Position numbers and translations under genes: made by a program | Part shown: piece after piece, positions 49,960 to 59,270 of the stretch | Numbering within the stretch: the first letter of the stretch is position 1 | Layout of the letters: the number at the start of each line of letters is the position of its first letter | The notes under the pieces: model-generated | The model's database searches: none | Seen by the model: the letters and a program-made list of their open reading frames with translations, nothing else | What the model was told of the DNA's origin: nothing | Source of the DNA: Alterisphingorhabdus sp051668705 | Lineage (GTDB): Bacteria; Pseudomonadota; Alphaproteobacteria; Sphingomonadales; Sphingomonadaceae | Reading direction: 5' to 3' | Assembly: GCF_051668705.1 (NCBI RefSeq) | Contig: NZ_CP196351.1 | Coordinates: 2,666,001-2,730,000, forward strand | Length of the DNA stretch: 64,000 bases

Positions 49960-50628
49960 ATGCTTGAACTGTTTGTCTCTGCTTTCATCACATTTTTTGT
50001 TGTGATTGATCCGCCAGGCTGCGCACCGATTTATGCCAGCCTGACCAGTGATGCGTCGGCGAAATTGCGGCGCGATATGGCCATTCGTGCGATTGGAATC
50101 GCTGCACTCATTCTCGCAATCTTTGCTCTGTTCGGCAATAATCTGCTGAATGCCTTAGGTATCACGCTCGATGCTTTTCGCATCGCAGGCGGTATCATGC
50201 TGTTCATTATCGCACTGGAGATGGTGTTTGAAAAACGCACAGAGCGACGCGAAAGTAGAGCGCAAGCTGTCGCAGATGATGACGAAGCCGAAGATGTTTC
50301 CGTCTTTCCCATGGCAATGCCCATGATTGCAGGGCCGGGTTCTATCGCCACGATCATGCTTTTGTTCAGTCAATATGAAAAGCTGGAGGATCAACTGGTT
50401 ATCGGCGGCGCGCTTTTGTCCGTTCTGTTGTTGACTTTGTTCGCGCTACTCGCAGCCGGACCATTACTCAAATTGGTTGGTCAAAAAGTTGAAGCGGTAA
50501 TTACACGATTGCTAGGTGTCATCTTGGCCGCATTGGCAGCACAATTTATTATTGATGGCTTGATCGCCAGTTTCTTGCCAGTACTTCAAAACGCATCAGA
50601 AGTACCGCTGGCTGTTTTGCTTGGCTGA
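49960..50628 (+). CDS. MarC family integral membrane protein
   Basis: 222 residues with six membrane segments. FVVIDPPGCAPIYASLTSDA and the AMPMIAGPGSIATIM loop are the MarC signature. Function of the family is not established (not multidrug efflux despite the name). The start codon follows the previous stop directly (TAAATG), so it is co-translated. Confidence 0.9.
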   Translation: MLELFVSAFITFFVVIDPPGCAPIYASLTSDASAKLRRDMAIRAIGIAALILAIFALFGNNLLNALGITLDAFRIAGGIMLFIIALEMVFEKRTERRESRAQAVADDDEAEDVSVFPMAMPMIAGPGSIATIMLLFSQYEKLEDQLVIGGALLSVLLLTLFALLAAGPLLKLVGQKVEAVITRLLGVILAALAAQFIIDGLIASFLPVLQNASEVPLAVLLG

Positions 50629-50636
50629 CCCGGCCA

Positions 50637-51266
50637 TTATTGCAGCGTTACCGTATCATCGCCTCTGTCGCGGCGGCCGAAAAACTGCATGAGTTGCACC
50701 AATAGCTGTGCACGATCGGCCAGATTATTGGCTTCCAGCAAGGCCTGTTTTGCAGCGCCGTCAAATGGTGCAATCTGCGCCACGCCATTGACCATGGACA
50801 GATCATCAAGACTGGCCACCGATTCCCAATCGACATTATAACCTTGCGCATCAGCAAAGGCGCGGGCCTGTTTTTCCAGCGCCTCACGCTTGCTTTTTTC
50901 CAATGTCAGGTCCGCAGGGTTTTCCTCGATTAATTCGCCTTCAACCTGGCGAAAGGGTGTCGTAACATCCAGCTCGCGCAGCATATGGAAGCGGGCAACA
51001 CCATCAAGGATGACATTATACCGCCCATCATCCAGAACTTCGACATCGGCTATGCGGCCCAGGCAACCCATTGTGTAGAGCGCTGGCTTATCATCCGATG
51101 CGCCGGCTTGATCCAATGGCTGGATCATGCCGATTTGCCGATCACGCGCCATAGCATCTGTCACCATAGCTTTGTAGCGCGGTTCAAACATGTGCAGCGG
51201 CAATTGCAGGCCGGGAAACAAAATCACACCCGGCAGTGGAAAGATTGTGATGCGCTGTGCAACCAT
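50637..51266 (-). CDS. Lon N-terminal (substrate-binding) domain protein
   Basis: 209 residues from the ATG at 51266; a frame extends to 51323 but overlaps the thioredoxin gene. Contains only the Lon/PUA-like N domain: ITIFPLPGVILFPGLQLPLH then MFEPRYKAMVTDAMA and GCLGRIADVEVLDDGRYNVI. No ATPase or protease part. Single-domain versions are common in Proteobacteria with unknown role. Directly downstream of the YbbN-like gene. Confidence 0.9.
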   Translation of the reverse strand: MVAQRITIFPLPGVILFPGLQLPLHMFEPRYKAMVTDAMARDRQIGMIQPLDQAGASDDKPALYTMGCLGRIADVEVLDDGRYNVILDGVARFHMLRELDVTTPFRQVEGELIEENPADLTLEKSKREALEKQARAFADAQGYNVDWESVASLDDLSMVNGVAQIAPFDGAAKQALLEANNLADRAQLLVQLMQFFGRRDRGDDTVTLQ

Positions 51267-51274
51267 GGTTTTGC

Positions 51275-52189
51275 TCAACCGAACAATATGGCGGAAAGTT
51301 TGCGCCGTGTCGTTGCTACCCAAGGGTCTTCCAACCCAACAGTATCAAATATCTGCAGCAAGCGGGTTTTGGCAGCGCCCTCATTCCATTCTCTATCCGC
51401 GCTGATAATCGCAAGCAACGCATCCGCTGCCTCGTCGCGTTGCCCTTCTGCCCATAAGGCGTTGGCATAGTCCAGCCGCAATTGATGGTCATCCGGCGCA
51501 GATTGTACCTCCGCAGCGAGCCGCGCGGCCTCACCTGCTTCAACATTGGTCTCCAAAGCCAGAGCAAGCGCCGATGCAGCGCGTTTCAATTGCTCGCTGC
51601 CCTGCATAGTGTCTGGCAATCCGCTCATCACTGATTGAGCCTCTTCAACCATGCCGGCAGCAACCAGCGCTCTTACCAAACCTGCTTGAGCCTCCGCGCT
51701 ATCGGGCTGCATATCGACGATTTGCTGAAATATACTGGCGGCGCGTTGTCCATCGCCGCTGGTCAATATGTCTTCGCCCATGGCCAATAAAGGCGCAATA
51801 TCGGTTTGCTGTTCAGCCGCGCCTGCTTCGATCGGCAGTTTCGCCAAGAGCTGATCAAGCGATTGTTTCAGCTGGGTCTCTGTGCGCGCACTGGTCAGGT
51901 TGGCCACTGGCTGGCCCTGAAAAATCGCATAGACGGTTGGAATAGACTGAACCTGAAACTGGCTGGCGATAAAGCCATTGGCATCAACATCGATTTTTTC
52001 CAGCACTACGCCTTTATCAGCATATTCCGCCGCAACCTTTTCCAGCACCGGCGCAAGCTGTTTGCATGGCCCACACCACTCAGCCCAGAAATCGAGTATC
52101 ACCAGCTTTGTCATGCTTGGCTCAACAATATCTTTCTTGAAAGCCTCAATCGCTTTTTGCTGATCAGGGGACATTCCCATAGTCGCCAC
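51275..52189 (-). CDS. YbbN-like thioredoxin with TPR region (co-chaperone type)
   Basis: 304 residues from a GTG at 52189 (GGAG seven bases upstream). Thioredoxin fold about residues 15-120 with active site WAEWCGPCKQLAPVLEK, so redox-active unlike E. coli YbbN (SxxC). The C-terminal ~170 residues are helical TPR-like repeats (ASIFQQIVDMQPDSAEAQAG). Relatives act as holdase co-chaperones. Eight bases separate it from the Lon-N gene. Confidence 0.92.
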   Translation of the reverse strand: MATMGMSPDQQKAIEAFKKDIVEPSMTKLVILDFWAEWCGPCKQLAPVLEKVAAEYADKGVVLEKIDVDANGFIASQFQVQSIPTVYAIFQGQPVANLTSARTETQLKQSLDQLLAKLPIEAGAAEQQTDIAPLLAMGEDILTSGDGQRAASIFQQIVDMQPDSAEAQAGLVRALVAAGMVEEAQSVMSGLPDTMQGSEQLKRAASALALALETNVEAGEAARLAAEVQSAPDDHQLRLDYANALWAEGQRDEAADALLAIISADREWNEGAAKTRLLQIFDTVGLEDPWVATTRRKLSAILFG

Positions 52190-52411
52190 AATATTTCTCC
52201 GTAAACAATGTTGCCAAAATGCGGGACAAATGCCGCAAAACCTATTCTCTACCCTTCCAAATAGGGTGGCTTGCAGCGAATGTCACCCGCCTGAACACAA
52301 TCAATATGACGATGTTTGGTGATATGATGAAAAAAGGCTCTTGCCGGATGCGCAAACCCATGTTAGCTGCGCCCATCTTACCTGCCGAAGAACAAAAGAT
52401 TCGGCCGCCGA

Positions 52412-52486
52412 GCGGGCGTAGCTCAGGGGTAGAGCACAACCTTGCCAAGGTTGGGGTCGGGCGTTCGAATCGCCTCGCCCGCTCCA
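52412..52486 (+). tRNA. glyT: tRNA-Gly (GCC anticodon)
   Basis: Complete 75-nt tRNA with encoded CCA: acceptor GCGGGCG...CGCCCGC, D arm GCTCAGGGGTAGAGC, anticodon loop CTTGCCAAG (GCC), T arm GGGCGTTCGAATCGCC. DNA composition changes right after it and mobilization genes follow, so it is probably the island's attachment site. Confidence 0.97.
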
Positions 52487-52978
52487 TATTTTAGGACTCC
52501 CCTAAAGTATTGAAATACAACATAAAAAATCGTTTATATTGGCCTGTGTAGGTACTGTGTAGAAGAATTTGCGGATTCGTTGATTGTAGGCGTTCGGCAA
52601 AAAGGTAGCTCGTGGCAGTTTCGATGACGCCCTCCCGCTCTCGTTGCAAGCGATTGCAGGCACCACTACCCCAAGTCCTCCACTTTCAAGTTGATCTGCC
52701 TTGCACTGCTCCTCTTGGATAGTAGTCGGCAATACAAAGTCAATTGAGCTGTTTTAGTTCAAGAAGTACTAAATATGCCTGACGTCTATCACTTCGGAAT
52801 ACTCCGTTTCAATACTTAGCTTCCGAAGTCATCCCGGATTACCGTCACATACGATATACCCGTGTAGCCGTTGATGCTTCTGAACTGATCATATTTCGAT
52901 TTAAGGGCGTTGTAGAGTGGGTTCCAATCAAGCGATTATGGCGAAGAGTATTCGGCAAAACCACTTGAGCTATAGCCA
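52487..52978. other. gene-poor junction between tRNA-Gly and the defence genes
   Basis: No convincing gene. A 76-codon minus frame (52732-52502) has only a TTG start and no recognisable family. A plus-strand stretch at about 52790-52970 stays open but lacks a start codon. A 9-bp inverted repeat, acttcggaa (52791-52799) / ttccgaagt (52821-52829), is present. May be decayed island-end DNA or an att flank. Confidence 0.5.
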
Positions 52979-54166
52979 TCAACAGTCTGGCAAAGACGAC
53001 GGGTCAATCCTTGCGTTTTCGACAGCGGCTAATTCTGCATTAGGTCGTGCCTTCAAGCAGTGAGCTATGTAATCTGGAAAAGATAACGGTCCGACAGCCT
53101 TACCAAGACAAGGAACGGTCAACCAAAAATTCCCATCTCTATATTCAGCAGGCAAGCGTGCAGTCAGTTCTTTGTCGTCGGTGACTTGTATTCCCATAGT
53201 GCGACCAGATGGTGTGACAACGGTTAGCGCCAGTTTTTCATCAATAGCCTGTAGAAGTAGATGCCACGCTCCGCTCCATGTTAGAACCTCTAAATCAGGA
53301 TTCTTATTTGCAGCGAAATACCCTGTTCCCCTTATTGGAATTTCACGCCTTCGTTTGACGTTAGCCTGACGAAAGGCTTTGCGGAGATCATGGCCGTGCG
53401 GATGGTGGGTAAAATCAGAGCCAAATAGCTGGCAACCTACCGCTAGTGCGACCTTACATAGAAAGCGAATATCGCTATCTGCTCGAATTTGCACTTGAGC
53501 TTTTATCTTCCTTTCGGCCGTGACTGCATCAGTAATCGCGTCAATAACCCTCAAATCTGCTGCTTGCTTTGAGTCTCTACGGTTTATGTTCTTGAACGCT
53601 TTCCATTTAGCAGGGATATCCATATTCACGACGTAGCGCTCTGCCCGTTTGAAGTGTTTAGCGAACGAAGCGAGTGCAGCGATAATCCAGTATTCTGTGT
53701 CAGATGCTAGGGCAATAAAAGCGCGGCCAGCTTTCACTTTCTTTGCTCTCGGATCGCCGCCTAAATAGGAAGTCCAAAGCTCCTCGGACTCTTGGGGTCT
53801 AATATGAACAATGGTTGCCCCACAGGCCCACACCCACAAATCAGCTACTTCCCCATTCTCGGTAATTTCATCTGATAACTTCCCAAGATAATCGAGTGGA
53901 AGTAGAGTCTGCATTGGATCGGTAAGGGACATATACTCGTGCGCACCGGAACCGCGCTCAGTATTGCCTGCCCAGCCTCGAATAAATGCACCATCAACAA
54001 ATACGCCAGCCATCGAATTACAGCGGCGGCAGACATTACGCGTGCGCCAAAACTCAGAAAGATAGTCGCCGCCTAGAGCATCAGGCCAAATATGCTCATC
54101 GGAAAACTCTGCGCTTGTTTTCACCACACCACAATAAATGCAAAGCGTCTTGCTATCAGTTCCCAT
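52979..54166 (-). CDS. HNH endonuclease-like protein downstream of Hachiman genes
   Basis: 395 residues. The N-terminus is a zinc-supported HNH module: Cys9-X2-Cys12 (LCIYCG), then Glu24-His25 in SDEHIWPDALGG and Asn44/Cys46-X2-Cys49-Asn50 (NVCRRCNSMAG), the pattern of HNH_5-type nucleases. The remaining ~340 residues are unrecognised but include EYWIIAALASFAKHFKRAER and a basic stretch RQANVKRRREIP. Starts 46 bases after hamB on the same strand with no terminator between, so co-transcription is likely. Could be a third defence subunit or an independent nuclease; the HNH assignment is firm, the role is inference. Confidence 0.75.
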   Translation of the reverse strand: MGTDSKTLCIYCGVVKTSAEFSDEHIWPDALGGDYLSEFWRTRNVCRRCNSMAGVFVDGAFIRGWAGNTERGSGAHEYMSLTDPMQTLLPLDYLGKLSDEITENGEVADLWVWACGATIVHIRPQESEELWTSYLGGDPRAKKVKAGRAFIALASDTEYWIIAALASFAKHFKRAERYVVNMDIPAKWKAFKNINRRDSKQAADLRVIDAITDAVTAERKIKAQVQIRADSDIRFLCKVALAVGCQLFGSDFTHHPHGHDLRKAFRQANVKRRREIPIRGTGYFAANKNPDLEVLTWSGAWHLLLQAIDEKLALTVVTPSGRTMGIQVTDDKELTARLPAEYRDGNFWLTVPCLGKAVGPLSFPDYIAHCLKARPNAELAAVENARIDPSSLPDC

Positions 54167-54212
54167 GGCAGCTCTCTACGCACCAGTTTCTAAGAGGTCT
54201 GAATGTCATACT

Positions 54213-56843
54213 TTAGGACTGCAAAGCAGTCCGAATCCTCATATTATCGTGGCGCTTAACTAGCTCCCTGATTTCACGTTTGACCAAGTTTGGAATATCG
54301 AGACTCTCCCACTCTTCACTAGCGAGAAAATCAAAAGCCTGTTGTTCATCAAGGTCATCTCTCGCAAGAAAGTCACTTATTTCTATCGAGCTGGTGCGCG
54401 AAAGGCCAAGGCCTAGGAACGAGAGAAGGGTTGAGGTACTCACGCCAAATTCAAGGTATAGATCAAAAGGCAAGTCAGTCGGGAAGTCGGCAATTCGGTC
54501 GCACCTTTCATAATGGAATCGCAAAATATCCAAGTAGGCAGCCAAATATTTTGGCGCTTTAAAACGAGCAAATTCCTCAACGAATTTCATCGTGTCCCGT
54601 ATAATTTTAGCGTAATTGATTTCCCCAGGATTCTTATCTCGTTCACGCCTGATTGCACCGTTTATCATAAAGCCCAGCTTCTTCCCGCGAATCCAGTCTC
54701 TCGTTATATACGCGGCCGCCCACTGCAACCCATCATTTCCAAAAGCTGGTGCTAAGGTTTGATCAATGCGCTCGAACACCTGTTTTAGTCCGAGTACTAT
54801 ATCATCATCACCAGGATAGGGTGGAAGTAGCAGTTCTAGCTCTGTCGTATGCTTTTCAAACATCGCCAACAGAGATTGCATTGAGATGGCTGTGATACCA
54901 GGATGAGCATTCACTATTTCCTGCGGAATAGAAACCTCACTGAGCGCTTCTTTTATGGCCTCTTCAAGAGCTACAACATCGTCATTATCTGCACGCTTGA
55001 CAGAAGGTGCGTCGAGTATGGTCCCATTTCGGGTATGCCATGCCATTAGATAAGCAGATACCGGCTCAAAGCGTTCATTATGTGCTATACTGGCCAGGAT
55101 CTTACGATCCTTAACGTATTGCGCGATATCTAAAGGACTTTGTAGAACCGTGTCAGTTTCCCGTTCAACCGGATAAGCCGTTTTCGCAGGAACGCCCTTT
55201 GGCCAAGCATCAGGAATATGGGGATCGACACACACAATATTCCCATGAAAGTCTGCACCCCAGCGGCCTGCACGCCCTGCTAAGTTCCAAAAATCTTGAG
55301 GGGACATATGCGTGCCCACCCCCTTCCTTGGTCCTCGCATTATTATGGTGCGGCAAGCTAAATTAACGCCTTCGATCAATGTCGATGTACAGACTAAGAA
55401 TCGAATTTTTCCGTTTCTAAATAACCTTTCTATCTCGTTTCTAAGGATCGTTGGCATATTTCCGTAATGGAAGGCCACACCAGCCTTAACCAATTTGACC
55501 AGCAGAAAGCGATTGTGAATGGCGCTGCGACAGAAATCCGATAAGTCCTGTAGCTCTTCATCTTGCGCTGCGTCAGATACCTTGCCCTGCGCAATCAACC
55601 CGTCGTAAATTTGAAAGGCAATTTTTTCGGCATCGCCTGCACGATTTGCATAAATAAGCGTGCCGGACGTGTCCTTTCCCAAAGCGAGCGCTGTAAAGGA
55701 CAGCTTCTTTAATACGCTCCCATCATGTTTCTCATGCAGAGAAAACGTACCAACTGGCTCTTTGGTGTCTTGATCCTCGAATAGCGTCAGCTCCCATTTT
55801 TGCGGTTTGCGAAATACCTGCCTCGCAAGCAGCAAATTCTGTGTGACTGTTGGAGTAATCCCTGGAACAACCGCACCAGTAATTTCCTTGGGTGCATCAT
55901 CCAAGAGAGCTTCGGGGTTTTTTGCATGGGGCGTAAGGAAAACAAACTTACAGTCCGAATTGGCGCGCACGACTCTCTCAATAGCGTCCTGCAGTATTAC
56001 ACCGCGACTCCCATCGTTTAGCTTTTGGGCTTCGTCGACTATCGCAATTTGTATGGCTGGGGGATCGTCGAATGCGTTGAAAAATAGATGTAGTCGCTCT
56101 TGAGTTAACACCAATATCGTAGGCACAGTGGCATCGCCAAGTTGTTTCATAGGCAAGGAAGCAACTCTCAAACTTGGGATGCTGAACCCCTCACTCATTT
56201 CTATGATTTGTTTTTCGATTTCGCCAACCAATGCACGCGTGGGCGCAAGAAAAACTGCTAACTTTGATCGCTTGTTTTCAAACTCACTCAACAACCAATT
56301 TAGAACCAAATATGTCTTTCCTGCAGCCGTTGGGGCGGTAGCCGAAGTCCAATCTGAGTTTGTCAATTTCGACCATAAATCAAATTGAAACTCGCTACCG
56401 TTAATCACCGATTTCTCGTTAATAGTTATAGTCGTTTCAATTGCGCGCCGCGTGTTTAGCAGCATTTCTGTAACGCCAAGCCTTCCTGACAAATTCGGGG
56501 CGATAATTTCTTTTTGGACGGCCATATCAACTGTCCTACGATTAGCGAGCTGCGATAGTATAACTGCACCTGCATCTCTCAATATAGGTTTTTCACCAAA
56601 CACCAATGCAGCCTGCGCGACCATAACGGCCACTTCTAGTTCAACCCGTTGATCGCTTTCAGCGAGTATGCTGGAAGCAAGGAGGAGTCTTTGCCACGCT
56701 GGTTCACGTTCATGAGTATTATCAGGCGATTCAATAACTCCTTCGCCAAAAGCTCGGCGAGCGCTCCATCGGCGCAATTCAGATATTTCCGCTGCTATAC
56801 CGTCATCAGAACGCAACCATTCGCGAAATTCAGAGGTATTCAC
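54213..56843 (-). CDS. hamB: HamB-like superfamily 2 helicase (Hachiman)
   Basis: 876 residues. Ski2-like SF2 helicase: Walker A APTAAGKT (170-177), Ia PTRAL (201-205), Ib LTQER (246-250), DEAQ box (270-273), motif V region TSTLIEGVNL (476-485), motif VI NLAGRAGRWG (510-519). The N-terminal ~150 residues and C-terminal ~320 residues are family-specific. In Hachiman, HamB senses or translocates on DNA and holds the HamA nuclease in check. GTG start overlaps the hamA stop (GTGA), with AGGGG upstream. Residue III is LTPHA rather than SAT. Confidence 0.88.
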   Translation of the reverse strand: MNTSEFREWLRSDDGIAAEISELRRWSARRAFGEGVIESPDNTHEREPAWQRLLLASSILAESDQRVELEVAVMVAQAALVFGEKPILRDAGAVILSQLANRRTVDMAVQKEIIAPNLSGRLGVTEMLLNTRRAIETTITINEKSVINGSEFQFDLWSKLTNSDWTSATAPTAAGKTYLVLNWLLSEFENKRSKLAVFLAPTRALVGEIEKQIIEMSEGFSIPSLRVASLPMKQLGDATVPTILVLTQERLHLFFNAFDDPPAIQIAIVDEAQKLNDGSRGVILQDAIERVVRANSDCKFVFLTPHAKNPEALLDDAPKEITGAVVPGITPTVTQNLLLARQVFRKPQKWELTLFEDQDTKEPVGTFSLHEKHDGSVLKKLSFTALALGKDTSGTLIYANRAGDAEKIAFQIYDGLIAQGKVSDAAQDEELQDLSDFCRSAIHNRFLLVKLVKAGVAFHYGNMPTILRNEIERLFRNGKIRFLVCTSTLIEGVNLACRTIIMRGPRKGVGTHMSPQDFWNLAGRAGRWGADFHGNIVCVDPHIPDAWPKGVPAKTAYPVERETDTVLQSPLDIAQYVKDRKILASIAHNERFEPVSAYLMAWHTRNGTILDAPSVKRADNDDVVALEEAIKEALSEVSIPQEIVNAHPGITAISMQSLLAMFEKHTTELELLLPPYPGDDDIVLGLKQVFERIDQTLAPAFGNDGLQWAAAYITRDWIRGKKLGFMINGAIRRERDKNPGEINYAKIIRDTMKFVEEFARFKAPKYLAAYLDILRFHYERCDRIADFPTDLPFDLYLEFGVSTSTLLSFLGLGLSRTSSIEISDFLARDDLDEQQAFDFLASEEWESLDIPNLVKREIRELVKRHDNMRIRTALQS

Positions 56844-57838
56844 TGCTCACCCCTTAGCATACTCAAAAATACTTTTCGGAACTCCTCGACCGATCTGAGC
56901 GGCACACAGATAAAATGTATGTCAAAGATCGATAGGTTTTCCTCGCCCACACGCTTCCCAACATGAGCTTGCCATTTGGGTATTTCAGCTTTCAAAGAAG
57001 CTTCAATCTCTTTCCAAATACCAGCATCTTCGGCTTGTGGGAACTTATCAGAATCAAACCCAACTAAGGCAAATCCGCACAATCTAAGATTTTTCGCTTT
57101 GGGGTGATCTGGATCAAAGAAGCGCTTTAATGCAGCAACAGCATCAGGATTACCCAAATCAGCATATTCATTGATTAGGAATATGTCTCTTGCATTGGTA
57201 GCTCCACTACCAAACTCTTCACGCAGAAATGGTGCAAGTGATTTGAGACAGTCAGTGATTGCCGACGTAGGGTTTTCATAAAGTTTTGACTCCCCCCAAT
57301 AGACATTTAGATACCCGTCGCTATCGGCGGAAGCATAGACGCCATCCGCTCCATGATAGTGCATGGAAGTGGACGTCTTTAAACTCATTTTGCACAAGAT
57401 TTGCGTTAAATTGAAAACAGCCTCGGCAAGAGCAAAGAGTAAGAACTCTCCTCCTTCGCCACTTTTCTTCAAATCTGTAAACGCGTCTTTTGCCTGAGCA
57501 TGAAGCTTAATAATTGCTGCAGGCGAGCCAGTTTCGTTAAATGTCCTCTGCGCAGCTTCTATCGATTTTCTAGGAATTGCGTATTCTACAACTCGCTGAA
57601 AGAGAAACTCCGCCAATGGTTCTGGCTTCATCCGACCGTGCGCATCCAATGAGGGCGCATAGCAATGAACTTTGGTTTTTGTTCCACCGATAAGATAGTC
57701 ATTATCTAGAATTTGCAGATGGGCATCAGTAATTTTTGGTCCACCACGCACCGCTTCTAAAAGTAAATTCTGCAAATCTGGATCGAAACCAAGATCCTCA
57801 ACCTGCTCATCACCTGCATCTATAAATTGACTATCCAT
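56840..57838 (-). CDS. hamA: HamA-like effector nuclease, DUF1837 (Hachiman)
   Basis: 332 residues. The DUF1837 core is clear: GEFLLFALAEAVFNL (about 130-144), HYHGADGVYAS with Asp165, and VYWGESKLYENPTSA with Glu183 and Lys185. Together these form a PD-(D/E)XK-type nuclease site. Known Hachiman HamA proteins are such nucleases, activated with HamB to degrade DNA in infected cells. Start ATG at 57838, with only AAGG close to it. An 85-bp gap separates it from the relaxase gene and may hold its own promoter. Confidence in the family comes from motif plus the coupled helicase. Confidence 0.87.
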   Translation of the reverse strand: MDSQFIDAGDEQVEDLGFDPDLQNLLLEAVRGGPKITDAHLQILDNDYLIGGTKTKVHCYAPSLDAHGRMKPEPLAEFLFQRVVEYAIPRKSIEAAQRTFNETGSPAAIIKLHAQAKDAFTDLKKSGEGGEFLLFALAEAVFNLTQILCKMSLKTSTSMHYHGADGVYASADSDGYLNVYWGESKLYENPTSAITDCLKSLAPFLREEFGSGATNARDIFLINEYADLGNPDAVAALKRFFDPDHPKAKNLRLCGFALVGFDSDKFPQAEDAGIWKEIEASLKAEIPKWQAHVGKRVGEENLSIFDIHFICVPLRSVEEFRKVFLSMLRGEQ

Positions 57839-57923
57839 ACCTTAAACAAACAACAATTCAGGAGATAGTGCAAAGTTTTCTTTAGAATAACTTGCTTTTA
57901 TCGTTCTTAGCTAAACTAATTAG

Positions 57924-59270
57924 TCAGCGCTCAAACCCTCTCTTGCGATCATGCGGCATACCTGTTCTGCCAACGCCATGCTTAGTTAAATACTGCCCAA
58001 TCCTAAATTCTCTCCAAGCTTCTTTTCGGTCAACGCCGCGCTGTTTCCATTCGGCTTTGAGTTTCGCATTGTCCATAGATTGCTTGAATTTAATGTCTTT
58101 TCGTTCTTGATAAAAGCGAGATAGGTTCTTCTCTTTCTGCTTATTACCAACCGCTTTGAAATAAGCATGATATTTTGCAATTTCTTTATTCTGATCTGCA
58201 TTAAATTTGCGAATGTTTCTGGCTTGCCGTTTGCTTAAATTCTCATGCCTTGCTTGCTTCGATGACATTAACTTAAACACGCGCCCAACAGTGTTTTGCC
58301 GCTCTTCACCATGGGCTTGCTTTTCACGTATTCCAGAAACAATATTTTTAACGCGACCCAAAAGCCTTTTTTCACGACGTTCAAATAGGCGTTGCTCAGC
58401 GTCATGCCTTTTTTTCATACCTTGCTTCACAGGCTTATTTTTTTCTAAAATATCACGCCTAGATTGCTTCTGTTTGCTTTTTACTTTTGCAGTGATTCCA
58501 GCCTTACGAGCTTTATGGCCTGCAGCTAATTCATCCCATTGCTGCTTATGCTTATTCTGCATCTCACGGCCTTTACGTGAGAGAGCCAAATCTTTTTCTT
58601 TTTCGGATTGGCTTAGTGCTTTTGCCTCTTCTGGTCTTCGCTGCGCTAAGGTTTTGGCCTTAGCTTCTATCTCGTGAATGTGCCGAGGTTTATCTTTGGC
58701 GGCTCGTGTAAATTGTTTAAGCACTTCACGGGCTTGATTGTTCTTCACTCGTTCCTTGCACCATATTTTACCGCGATGCTCTTCATAGGCTTGTGCCCAT
58801 TTCGATAGATTTAATTTCTCTTTGGATGATGATAGCATTCTCCCATCAATGGGAGACACACGATTGACCATGATATGCACATGAGGGTGCGGTTCATCAT
58901 TATGACATACGATTAATGCTTGATGCTTACCTGCGCCAAGTACGTCAAGCGTATCATATGCTGCTTGTTGCATCTCCTCTTTAGTGAGATGCTTCTTTTC
59001 ATCGGGATGCCATGCAAGAGAATAAGTTAGCACAACATTATCTGATTTCCTGCCCGTTGCAGGAATGCCAGCTTGGGTTTTTAATCTATGCTGGCACATA
59101 GCGGTTGCGGCCATGACGCGCCAGGCAACATCAGGATCATCGGTGGCTAAATTGCGTGTCTCTGCCCATTCAACGCGCTCATTCGTATCTGCATCTTTAT
59201 CGTGCAGATAATATTGAGCAGCACCTTTAAAACTGGTTCCTTTGGCAGCAATCTTAGGAACCATATGCAT
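57924..59270 (-). CDS. relaxase/mobilization nuclease (MOBP-like)
   Basis: 448 residues. Relaxase domain in the first ~200: candidate Tyr20/Tyr21 in FKGAAQYYLHDK, and the three-histidine metal motif VCHNDEPHPHVHIMVNRV with His128, His130 and His132. The rest is a very basic, Lys/Arg/Gln-rich helical tail (residues 200-448). It nicks oriT and leads the strand into the recipient. The start overlaps mobC by 17 bases. Confidence 0.9.
   Translation of the reverse strand: MHMVPKIAAKGTSFKGAAQYYLHDKDADTNERVEWAETRNLATDDPDVAWRVMAATAMCQHRLKTQAGIPATGRKSDNVVLTYSLAWHPDEKKHLTKEEMQQAAYDTLDVLGAGKHQALIVCHNDEPHPHVHIMVNRVSPIDGRMLSSSKEKLNLSKWAQAYEEHRGKIWCKERVKNNQAREVLKQFTRAAKDKPRHIHEIEAKAKTLAQRRPEEAKALSQSEKEKDLALSRKGREMQNKHKQQWDELAAGHKARKAGITAKVKSKQKQSRRDILEKNKPVKQGMKKRHDAEQRLFERREKRLLGRVKNIVSGIREKQAHGEERQNTVGRVFKLMSSKQARHENLSKRQARNIRKFNADQNKEIAKYHAYFKAVGNKQKEKNLSRFYQERKDIKFKQSMDNAKLKAEWKQRGVDRKEAWREFRIGQYLTKHGVGRTGMPHDRKRGFER

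Noticed and set aside
52502..52732. Minus-strand 76-codon ORF as an integrase fragment
   Set aside because: TTG start, no tyrosine-recombinase motifs (no R...HxxR...Y pattern) and unusual composition; left unannotated.
52774..52974. Plus-strand open stretch (ends FRFKGVVEWVP... before a TGA) as a gene remnant
   Set aside because: No start codon in frame and no family recognised; could be decayed coding DNA but cannot be supported.
57839..57923. Dedicated hamA promoter
   Set aside because: Gap is AT-rich but no -35/-10 pair with good spacing could be picked out by eye; left open.
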